From: Thiothrix sp.
GTDB taxonomy: Bacteria > Pseudomonadota > Gammaproteobacteria > Thiotrichales > Thiotrichaceae
DNA: 64,000 nucleotides
Direction: 5' to 3'
NCBI RefSeq assembly: GCF_028714775.1
Contig: NZ_JAQTLS010000010.1
Location: 62,001-126,000 of the forward strand
In this document: positions 57,366 to 64,000 of the stretch, one piece after another
How the letters are laid out: each line of letters opens with the position of its first letter
How positions within the stretch are numbered: the first letter of the stretch is position 1
Position numbers and translations under genes: made by a program
The notes under the pieces: generated by a model
What the model was told of the DNA's origin: nothing
Databases searched by the model: none
The model's input: the letters and a program-made list of their open reading frames with translations, nothing else

Positions 57366-59171
57366 CTATATGGAAATTTTATTATCCGAGGCTAACACTT
57401 TTCTGACACTTTCTATTTGATTCAAGTCTTTTTTTCGCTCACTTTCCGACAAATCCTCCCACAGTACAATCGACGGATGCAGCCGTTCCGGGTTGTTGCG
57501 TGTTTCCCCATACCGCCAGCCATTGACCAGCCGTTCGTGCCGCCACGAACGGTGTTCCAGCCGACTCAGCAACTCGCGCCGTTCCGCTGGCTCATCCAGC
57601 CGGATGGATGCATCAAGTACCAGCGGTTTGCCGGGTTTAAACGGGATGCCGATGCTTGCCAGTTTGACAGGCAGATGGTCGCCGGAACGTCGGTTGGCGG
57701 CACGATAAGTTTCTGCCAGTTGTTCCCACGGCTTCATGCTGTCTGCTGACATTGCCGTGCCGGGGTCAGCCTGCAACATGCTTTGGCGGTAAGCTTCGTG
57801 TACAGCGCGGGCATTGCGTTCCATTTGTGCTAGCCGCGCAAGGTCGAATATCTGTTCCGCCATGCCGAATGGGATTAGTGGTGTCGTGGTATCCTTATTG
57901 GCGGAATCCAGCAGGGCATGGATGCCTTCGCTCTGCCCTAAGCGCACGTAAAACGGCACTTGCCAGCAGTTAAACAGCAGCGTTTGCTGGTGCAGGCTCA
58001 TAGCACGGCGGAAGTTTGCTTCATCATCGCTGCCGCAACACAAGACTGCTGTTACTGGCACGTTAGCCCCTGTTAGCGCGGCAACCTGTGCCAGTTTGGT
58101 TTCATCCAGCTTGAAGATGGTGTTACATTCCAGTGCATACAAACCGCCGATCACCTGTTCCGCTCCTGTCCTGCCATTGGCAAACACCGGGTAACGTGCC
58201 ACCAGTAATTGCCGCTGCTGTTCCGCGCCTTCGCCCAGCAGGGTAAATACGGGTGGGGCGAAATCCTTGTAAGGTGAAATTTTGGCGTATTGGCAAATCA
58301 AGGCTTCCACCAGTGGGCTGAAACCGGCAAACACCAGATGCACTTGCTGCTGCCCGTGCTGGTCTGCCCACGTATGCGGCGGATACTGGTTGAAATACCA
58401 GCGTGCGAGTAGGGTGTCAGCGTTGTAAGCGCAAGGGTTTAGCCGTTCGCTGGGTTGCAAGAAATGCCGGTAGTTTTCGTTGCCCAGCCCATCGGTCAAC
58501 ATGCTGTCGCTCACCGCCAGATACAAATCTAAGGCAGGGGTATTCGCGGGGCGTTCTTCCATTACCTCTTGCGCGGCTTTGGCAATTTGCAGGTTGATGT
58601 CAGTGGATGCACCGCAGGCGATCACGGCCTTAGCGGAGGTTGCGGCAGCCGCCCGCAGGTCATTTGCGCACGTGGCATCGCCGTACAACAGCATCACGCC
58701 CTGTTGCTGACACCAGTTTTCCTGTTCGCTTTCGATATGGTCGAGCAGTACGACAATCTGTTGCTTCCGGTCGCTATTTCGCAGATTGCTGATGAAAGCC
58801 TGCCCCTGTCCGTTGAGGCTGCATACAATGATGTGGTCGCTATAGCGCCATTTGACATGCGCTGCCCTAAGGTTATCACCCAGCAATACCCACCCCAATC
58901 GCAGCAGGATGCCATAGAAGGCGATGTAACCTAGTATTTGCCCGATGATAATGAAGCCCGTGCGCAGGTTCATTTCCTCCGGTTTAATGAATTCGCTGTT
59001 CAGTAAAAGATTGGCGGCGCTATAGAGTGAGTTGCCGAGAGGTTGTTCCAATTGCGACCAGAAACCCAGAAACTGTGCAATGAATGCCAGCAAAGCCACC
59101 CCGAGCAGCAGGGAAAACCAAGGGGTTGTTTCGCGGTTACGGTTTTTGGGGTTGGTCGCCGACATACTCAA
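57366..59171 (-). CDS. TrkA-N/RCK membrane protein with C-terminal RyR domain
   Basis: A 601-residue protein. Two TM segments (about 18-38 and 71-98) flank a short loop, as in simple ion channels. They are followed by two Rossmann-type RCK/TrkA_N domains: one from about 111 (HIIVCSLNGQGQAF) and a second from about 283 (VHLVFAGFSPLVEALI). The last 60 residues are a RyR domain: RHERLVNGWRYGETRNNPERLH, then PSIVLWEDLSESERKKDL (two adjacent stretches). RyR and TrkA domains together occur in bacterial nucleotide-centred conflict systems. It probably senses a nucleotide such as NAD or ADP-ribose and gates or signals to the effectors encoded downstream, an inference. Confidence 0.88.
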   Translation of the reverse strand: MSMSATNPKNRNRETTPWFSLLLGVALLAFIAQFLGFWSQLEQPLGNSLYSAANLLLNSEFIKPEEMNLRTGFIIIGQILGYIAFYGILLRLGWVLLGDNLRAAHVKWRYSDHIIVCSLNGQGQAFISNLRNSDRKQQIVVLLDHIESEQENWCQQQGVMLLYGDATCANDLRAAAATSAKAVIACGASTDINLQIAKAAQEVMEERPANTPALDLYLAVSDSMLTDGLGNENYRHFLQPSERLNPCAYNADTLLARWYFNQYPPHTWADQHGQQQVHLVFAGFSPLVEALICQYAKISPYKDFAPPVFTLLGEGAEQQRQLLVARYPVFANGRTGAEQVIGGLYALECNTIFKLDETKLAQVAALTGANVPVTAVLCCGSDDEANFRRAMSLHQQTLLFNCWQVPFYVRLGQSEGIHALLDSANKDTTTPLIPFGMAEQIFDLARLAQMERNARAVHEAYRQSMLQADPGTAMSADSMKPWEQLAETYRAANRRSGDHLPVKLASIGIPFKPGKPLVLDASIRLDEPAERRELLSRLEHRSWRHERLVNGWRYGETRNNPERLHPSIVLWEDLSESERKKDLNQIESVRKVLASDNKISI

Positions 59172-59218
59172 TCCGTTTGGGTGGTTGGAAAGCTATCTGA
59201 AGTGTAACCCAAAATTGC

Positions 59219-59806
59219 TCAAGGGACAGGGCTTGGCTTTTCCAACGCCAACCACTGCAAGGCAATAATCGCCATTGATGCTTGGATTTTGCCTGCCTTT
59301 AACCACGCTATCACCGTTTGGCGCGGCACGACGGAAACGCGGATGTCTTCGTGTTCCTCCGGTAAGCCGTGGATACCAGTGGGTACTGCCGATAAATCCA
59401 CCGGCGCGTAATACAAGCTGACGATTTCGGTTGAGCCGCCCGCGCTGGGGTAGTAGTCCATGATGTGTTCCACGGTGTCGATGGTGCACCCGGCTTCTTC
59501 TTGGGCTTCGCGGCGTGCCACATCTTCATTGCTTTCGCCGTCTTCGGTGATGCCTGCGACGATTTCGAGCATCCACGCGCCTTGCGCATCCCGCAAGGCT
59601 GCACCGGGGCGGAATTGTTCCACGATCAACAGCGTATCTGCTACCGGGTCGTGCAGCAGTACCGCCACCGCATTGCGCCGTTCGAAAATTTCTCGCCTGA
59701 CCGTGCCTGACCAACCACCTGCAAACAGTTCGTGGCGGAATTCGTAGGCTTCCATGCGGAAAAACCCCTGATACAAAATTTGCTGCTTGAGGATGTCGAA
59801 TTTCAT
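59219..59806 (-). CDS. nudF: ADP-ribose pyrophosphatase (Nudix)
   Basis: A 195-residue Nudix hydrolase of the NudF type. The Nudix box is intact in GITEDGESNEDVARREAQEEAGC, read here as G(x5)E(x7)REAQEEAG, preceded by VEQFRPGA and followed by YYPSAGGSTE, both typical of ADP-ribose-specific members. It converts ADP-ribose to AMP and ribose 5-phosphate. It lies 47 bases upstream of the RyR/TrkA gene on the same strand, so it may be co-transcribed with it. It could also simply be the housekeeping gene. Confidence 0.9.
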   Translation of the reverse strand: MKFDILKQQILYQGFFRMEAYEFRHELFAGGWSGTVRREIFERRNAVAVLLHDPVADTLLIVEQFRPGAALRDAQGAWMLEIVAGITEDGESNEDVARREAQEEAGCTIDTVEHIMDYYPSAGGSTEIVSLYYAPVDLSAVPTGIHGLPEEHEDIRVSVVPRQTVIAWLKAGKIQASMAIIALQWLALEKPSPVP

Positions 59807-59988
59807 GGAATCGCGGCTCAGGTTCTGGTGTGTAGGCAGTTGAATTGTCGAGGCAGTGTGTAACAGCGGGCGGGGAATTGCAATTTCGTGTGAAGCCTAT
59901 CAACTTATGCGGCACAGCACTATGTGACGCGCCGCGTTCCCCGCGTTAGAATGCCGCTTTACTGGAATTTTCGTTGTAGGAGTACACC

Positions 59989-61839
59989 ATGCCCGTTTAC
60001 CGTTCCCGCACCTCGACCGCAGGCCGCAACATGGCTGGCGCACGTTCTTTGTGGCGTGCTACTGGGATGACTGATGCTGATTTCCAGAAGCCGATCATTG
60101 CTATTGCCAACTCGTTCACCCAGTTCGTGCCGGGGCATGTGCACCTTAAAGACATGGGGCAATTGGTCGCGCGGGAAATCGAAGCCGCAGGCGGTGTCGC
60201 TAAAGAATTCAACACCATCGCGGTGGATGATGGCATTGCGATGGGGCACGGTGGGATGTTGTATTCGCTGCCTTCGCGTGAATTGATTGCCGATGCGGTG
60301 GAATATATGGTCAACGCGCATTGCGCCGACGCGCTGGTGTGTATTTCCAACTGCGACAAAATCACGCCGGGGATGTTGAACGCCGCGCTGCGCCTGAACA
60401 TTCCCACCATTTTCGTTTCAGGCGGGCCAATGGAATCCGGCAAAGCCGTGATCGGCGGCAAACTGGTGAAACTGGATTTGGTGGACGCGATGGTTTCCGC
60501 CGCCAATAGCCACGAAAGCGATGAAAACGTGGAAACCATGGAACGTTCCGCCTGCCCTACCTGCGGCTCGTGTTCCGGCATGTTTACCGCCAACTCGATG
60601 AATTGCCTGACCGAAGCACTGGGCATGAGTTTGCCGGGGAATGGTTCGACGCTGGCGACGCATTCCGACCGCAAGCGTTTGTTCCTCGAAGCCGGGCGCA
60701 TGATTGTGAGTCTGGCGAAACGTTACTACGAACAGGATGATGCTTCCGTGCTACCGCGTTCGATTGCCACGATGGAAGCGTTTGAAAATGCGATGTGCTT
60801 GGACATTGCGATGGGTGGTTCCACCAATACCATCCTGCACTTGCTGGCAGCGGCGCAGGAAGCGGGGGTGAATTTCACCATGAATGACATCGACCGCTTG
60901 AGCCGTAAAGTACCGCAATTGTGCAAAGTTGCACCTTCCACCCAGCTTTATCACATGGAAGACGTACACCGGGCAGGTGGGGTATTCGGCATCCTCGGCG
61001 AACTCGACCGCGCAGGTTTGTTGCACCGCGAAGTCGGCACTGTCCATGCCAGCAATATGGCAGAAGCGCTGTCGCTGTGGGATGTGCGTCTGACCAACGA
61101 CGAAAAACGCTATGAATTTTTCCGCGCAGGCCCCGGCAATGTGCCAACCCAAGTGGCCTTCAGCCAGAGCAAACGCTGGGATACGTTGGATATTGACCGC
61201 GAAAAAGGCTGTATCCGCGACAAAGCCCATGCTTATAGCACCGAAGGCGGCCTTGCCGTGCTGTTCGGTAACATTGCGCTGGACGGTTGCGTGGTCAAAA
61301 CCGCTGGGGTGGATGACAGCATCCTCAAATTTTCCGGCCCTGCGCGTATTTTCGAGTCACAAGATGCTGCGGTTGCGGGCATTCTCGGCGATCAAATCGT
61401 CGCTGGCGACATCGTGCTGATCCGCTACGAAGGCCCACGCGGCGGCCCCGGTATGCAAGAAATGCTCTACCCGACCTCTTACATCAAGTCCAAAGGCTTG
61501 GGCAAAGCGTGCGCACTGATCACTGATGGGCGTTTCTCCGGCGGTACATCCGGCCTGTCCATCGGGCACGTTTCCCCAGAAGCGGCCGAAGGTGGCGCAA
61601 TCGGTCTGGTGCAGGAAGGCGACATGATCGACATCGACATCCCCAACCGTGCCATCAACGTGCGTGTCAGCGATGAAGAGCTTGCTAGCCGTCGTGCGGC
61701 AATGGATGCGCTCGGCAAAGCAGGTTGGAAGCCGGTGAACCGTGACCGTTATGTGAGTGCGGCGCTGAAAGCGTATGCGGCGATGACTACTTCGGCGTCG
61801 CGTGGTGCGGTGCGTGACGTTACGCAGTTGGAGAAGTAA
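59989..61839 (+). CDS. ilvD: Dihydroxy-acid dehydratase
   Basis: A 616-residue iron-sulfur dehydratase of valine, leucine and isoleucine synthesis. The cluster cysteines are visible in [12 protein letters not shown] and [19 protein letters not shown], and the C-terminal [19 protein letters not shown] is diagnostic. Length is that of E. coli IlvD (616). A GTAGGAG ribosome site precedes the ATG. It is divergent from nudF. Confidence 0.97.
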   Translation: MPVYRSRTSTAGRNMAGARSLWRATGMTDADFQKPIIAIANSFTQFVPGHVHLKDMGQLVAREIEAAGGVAKEFNTIAVDDGIAMGHGGMLYSLPSRELIADAVEYMVNAHCADALVCISNCDKITPGMLNAALRLNIPTIFVSGGPMESGKAVIGGKLVKLDLVDAMVSAANSHESDENVETMERSACPTCGSCSGMFTANSMNCLTEALGMSLPGNGSTLATHSDRKRLFLEAGRMIVSLAKRYYEQDDASVLPRSIATMEAFENAMCLDIAMGGSTNTILHLLAAAQEAGVNFTMNDIDRLSRKVPQLCKVAPSTQLYHMEDVHRAGGVFGILGELDRAGLLHREVGTVHASNMAEALSLWDVRLTNDEKRYEFFRAGPGNVPTQVAFSQSKRWDTLDIDREKGCIRDKAHAYSTEGGLAVLFGNIALDGCVVKTAGVDDSILKFSGPARIFESQDAAVAGILGDQIVAGDIVLIRYEGPRGGPGMQEMLYPTSYIKSKGLGKACALITDGRFSGGTSGLSIGHVSPEAAEGGAIGLVQEGDMIDIDIPNRAINVRVSDEELASRRAAMDALGKAGWKPVNRDRYVSAALKAYAAMTTSASRGAVRDVTQLEK

Positions 61840-61848
61840 GGGAAACTA

Positions 61849-61921
61849 TGCCGATGAAGAGAATCGAACTCCCGACCCCATCATTACGAATGACGTGCTC
61901 TACCAACTGAGCTACATCGGC
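61849..61921 (-). tRNA. tRNA-Thr (anticodon CGT)
   Basis: Read leftward: acceptor GCCGATG / CATCGGC with discriminator A, D-arm with AGCTCAGTTGGTAGAGC, anticodon stem CGTCA / TGATG with loop TTCGTAA (anticodon CGT), and T-arm loop GTTCGATTC. The 73-base gene has no encoded CCA. It sits 9 bases after the convergent ilvD stop, so it may also help separate the two transcripts. Confidence 0.95.
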
Positions 61922-61985
61922 ATTGGGGCTAAAATCATAAGCCCACAACGCCGCTTGTAGCAAGATGAAAATATTGCCGGAAACG

Positions 61986-62010
61986 GGGCGCTGGTTACTC
62001 GCCAGCGCCC
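61986..62010. terminator. Hairpin after the TSUP permease gene
   Basis: A perfect 9-base stem GGGCGCTGG / CCAGCGCCC with a 7-base loop lies directly after the permease stop (minus strand). The following U-tract is weak (CGTTTCC). Confidence 0.6.
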
Positions 62011-62011
62011 T

Positions 62012-62812
62012 TTACAGCACCGAAGACAGCATTTTCAGGCTCAACAACACCAGTAACACCGCAAAGACTTTTTTCAAGGTTGCCACAGGCAAGGTATGCG
62101 CCAATTCCGCCCCTTTGCGTGCGGTAAAGAAACTCACCGACGCGACCAACACCACCGCAGGCCAATACACAAAGCCCAAAGTATGCGCAGGCAAACCCGC
62201 GACATTCCAGCCATTCACCAGATAACCCAATGTCCCCGCGACTGCAATCGGCAACCCGATCCCTGCTGAAGTCGCAATCGCATTCCTGATATTGACGTTG
62301 CACCACATCATGTACGGCACTGACAGCGAACCGCCACCAATGGCAACCAGCGCGGAAATCCCCCCAATAACCAGCCCAGCCCCCGTCAGCCCCTGTATTC
62401 CCGGCAATTCACGGTGCGGCTGCGGCTTGATATTCAGCCACATTTGCACAGCCACATAGCCCATGAAACAGGCGAAAAATACCGCCAGCCACAAGGTTGG
62501 CAAGAACGCCGCTACAAACGTTGCAGCAAATGTCCCCACTAAAATGCCCAGCGTAATCTTTTTCACCACAGGCCATAACACCGCGCCTTTGCTATGGTGC
62601 GCCCGCATACTCGCCACCGCAGTCGGCACAATCGCTGCCATCGACGTGCCCAAAGCCAGATGCACCACATGCTCTTGCGGAAATTTCATTGCCATGAAAA
62701 TCGTCGTTAGCACCGGAACCATAATCCCGCCACCACCAATCCCCAACAAACCTGCTGCGAACCCGACCACGGCCCCTAAGCCCAGAAAGGCCACCAGTAA
62801 ATACCATTCCAC
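62012..62812 (-). CDS. TSUP/TauE-SafE family permease
   Basis: A 266-residue membrane protein with about eight TM segments. The N-terminal VGFAAGLLGIGGGGIMVPVL and the repeated half GGISALVAIGGGSLSVPYM are the hallmark GGG motifs of TSUP (TauE/SafE) transporters, which export sulfite, sulfoacetate or similar anions. The start is taken as the GTG at 62812, preceded by GGAG 8 bases upstream; the frame extends to 63013 but then covers the divergent MBL gene. A link to sulfur metabolism is possible but unproven. Confidence 0.87.
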   Translation of the reverse strand: MEWYLLVAFLGLGAVVGFAAGLLGIGGGGIMVPVLTTIFMAMKFPQEHVVHLALGTSMAAIVPTAVASMRAHHSKGAVLWPVVKKITLGILVGTFAATFVAAFLPTLWLAVFFACFMGYVAVQMWLNIKPQPHRELPGIQGLTGAGLVIGGISALVAIGGGSLSVPYMMWCNVNIRNAIATSAGIGLPIAVAGTLGYLVNGWNVAGLPAHTLGFVYWPAVVLVASVSFFTARKGAELAHTLPVATLKKVFAVLLVLLSLKMLSSVL

Positions 62813-62849
62813 CGTATAATCTCCGTGTTTCCAATGTCCTGACGAGTTT

Positions 62850-63479
62850 ATGCAATACATTAGCCTTCCTGTCACTGCCTTCGCGCAGAATTGCAGTATT
62901 ATTTGGTGCGAAACCACGAAAGCGTGTGCGTTTGTTGATCCCGGCGGCGATGCTAACGATTTGATTGCCGCAGTAAGCGAGCGTGGCCTCAAACCTGTCG
63001 GCGTTTTCCTCACCCACGGGCATCTGGATCATGTCGGCGGCACAGCGGCGTTGGCAAAGCATTACCGTATCCCCATTTCTGGCCCGCACGAAGCGGATAA
63101 ATACTGGTTGGACGCGCTGCCAGTGCAGGCGCAACGTTTCGGTTTACCGCTTTCTGGGGTATTTGTGCCGGATCGTTGGTTGCAACACGGTGACACCCTA
63201 CAGCTTGGGGAACAGCAACTGGAAGTGCTGCATACCCCCGGACACACGCCCGGTCATCTGGTGTTTTTCCAGAGGGAAAGCGCGGTGCTGTTTGCCGGGG
63301 ATGTGCTGTTCCAAGGTTCCATCGGGCGCACCGATTTCCCCGGCGGGAACCATCAGCAATTAATGCACTCTATTAAGACGCAGCTATGGACGCTGGGTGA
63401 CGACGTTACCGTCGTGCCGGGTCATGGCCCTAACACCACTATCGGCACGGAACGCCTGCACAATCCATTCATTCGTTGA
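62850..63479 (+). CDS. MBL-fold metallohydrolase (YcbL/glyoxalase II-like)
   Basis: A 209-residue metallo-beta-lactamase-fold hydrolase. The metal motif THGHLDH, the GHTPGHLVFF segment with its histidine, the bridging Asp in FAGDVLFQGSIGRTD and the late PGHGPNTTIG match the YcbL group, which is related to glyoxalase II but lacks the extra C-terminal domain. It is divergent from the permease gene, 37 bases apart. Confidence 0.92.
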   Translation: MQYISLPVTAFAQNCSIIWCETTKACAFVDPGGDANDLIAAVSERGLKPVGVFLTHGHLDHVGGTAALAKHYRIPISGPHEADKYWLDALPVQAQRFGLPLSGVFVPDRWLQHGDTLQLGEQQLEVLHTPGHTPGHLVFFQRESAVLFAGDVLFQGSIGRTDFPGGNHQQLMHSIKTQLWTLGDDVTVVPGHGPNTTIGTERLHNPFIR

Positions 63480-63497
63480 TGATGACAGGGTTTCCGT

Positions 63498-64000
63498 ATG
63501 CGTCATTTTTATACCATCCTCAGTGCCAGCCTGTTGTGTACGGCTTGCATGGCAATCGGTGCGCCGCTTGTGCCGAATTTCGTCCCACCACCTGCGGCGG
63601 CACTTGAACCCGCCGCGATGCAGGGGATGCTTGCCACCCACAATCAAGTGCGGGCAAGTGTCGGCGTACCTCCCTTGCAGTGGTCGGGGCAGATGGCAGC
63701 TTATGCGCAGCAATGGGCAGAACATCTGGCGCTGAACAATGGTTGCGAAATGCAGCACCGTTCCCATGCCCATGCGAACCTGCTGGATGCTGGGGAAAAC
63801 CTGTTCTGGGGTAGCCCATTGCGCTGGTCAGATGGGCGCATTGAGGTGCAAACTATCAGCCCCGCGAAAGTTGCCCAAGATTGGGCGGACGAACGCGCCG
63901 ATTACAATTACGTCAGCAACACCTGCCGCCCCGGTGCGCAATGCGGGCATTACACCCAAATGGTGTGGCGCAGCACCACCGAAGTCGGTTGCGGGATGAC
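63498..64000 (+). CDS. CAP/SCP-domain secreted protein, 3' end missing
   Basis: Starts with ATG at 63498 and stays open to the window end (167 codons). It has a signal peptide (ILSASLLCTACMA, possibly a lipobox), then the CAP domain with LATHNQVRASVGVPPLQW, NNGCEMQHRS, AGENLFWGS and the GHYTQMVWRSTTEVGCGM signature. CAP proteins are secreted, often of unknown role in bacteria. The stop is beyond the window. Confidence 0.88.
   Translation, partial: MRHFYTILSASLLCTACMAIGAPLVPNFVPPPAAALEPAAMQGMLATHNQVRASVGVPPLQWSGQMAAYAQQWAEHLALNNGCEMQHRSHAHANLLDAGENLFWGSPLRWSDGRIEVQTISPAKVAQDWADERADYNYVSNTCRPGAQCGHYTQMVWRSTTEVGCGM

Overview
The window is a chromosomal origin segment of a gammaproteobacterium. 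The order gyrB-recF-dnaN-[oriC]-dnaA // rpmH-rnpA-yidC-mnmE, the moderate GC content, a TusE/DsrC-like protein and the general gene content suggest a Thiothrix-like member of the Thiotrichales. That name is an inference from content and style, not from a database match.

Layout. 1-4.1 kb: the end of speA, a membrane protein, YcgL, a gamma-class carbonic anhydrase and two exported proteins. 4.1-17 kb: the replication block. xthA-prlC-gyrB-recF-dnaN-dnaA run leftward and rpmH-rnpA-yidC-mnmE run rightward. A DnaA-box-rich, AT-rich gap between dnaA and dnaN is the best oriC candidate, and three parS-like palindromes lie at the prlC/gyrB junction, at the recF end and at the mnmE start. 17-26.5 kb: a two-component system with a periplasmic HEXXH protein, a degenerate M23 protein, polA (with an in-frame palindromic insertion), a TusE-like protein and a BvgS-type hybrid kinase. 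26.5-28.1 kb: a PIN nuclease and AAA ATPase pair. 28.2-35.3 kb: a complete lactate module (lutABC, an LldR-type regulator, lldP, dld) with three matching operator palindromes. 35.4-40.1 kb: a chalcone isomerase-like protein, rph-rdgB-gmhB-plsC and a V4R-like protein. 40.1-42.9 kb: two perfect TGTAAA-N6-TTTACA palindromes, a likely small RNA with its own terminator, a tiny lipoprotein and a large, AT-rich, Cys-rich secreted protein. 43-47 kb: hipBA, a lipoprotein and a B12-binding radical SAM protein. 46.9-47.7 kb: a long structured leader ahead of a 3D-domain cell-wall protein. 47.8-54.4 kb: a flavoprotein, several poorly characterised envelope proteins and CvfB. 54.4-59.8 kb: a tightly packed operon of TrkA/RyR channel-like sensor, alpha/beta hydrolase, TPR-trypsin protein and DUF4231/SLATT membrane protein, with an ADP-ribose pyrophosphatase just upstream. 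59.9-64 kb: ilvD, tRNA-Thr(CGT), a TSUP permease, an MBL-fold hydrolase and the start of a CAP-domain protein.

The strongest candidates for something undescribed are the RyR/TrkA-hydrolase-protease-SLATT operon (a likely nucleotide-sensing conflict or stress system), the small RNA and secreted-protein locus with shared palindromes, the structured leader at 47.06-47.24 kb, and a palindromic repeat family that is translated in frame inside both polA and lutC. All functions are read from sequence motifs only; no searches were run.
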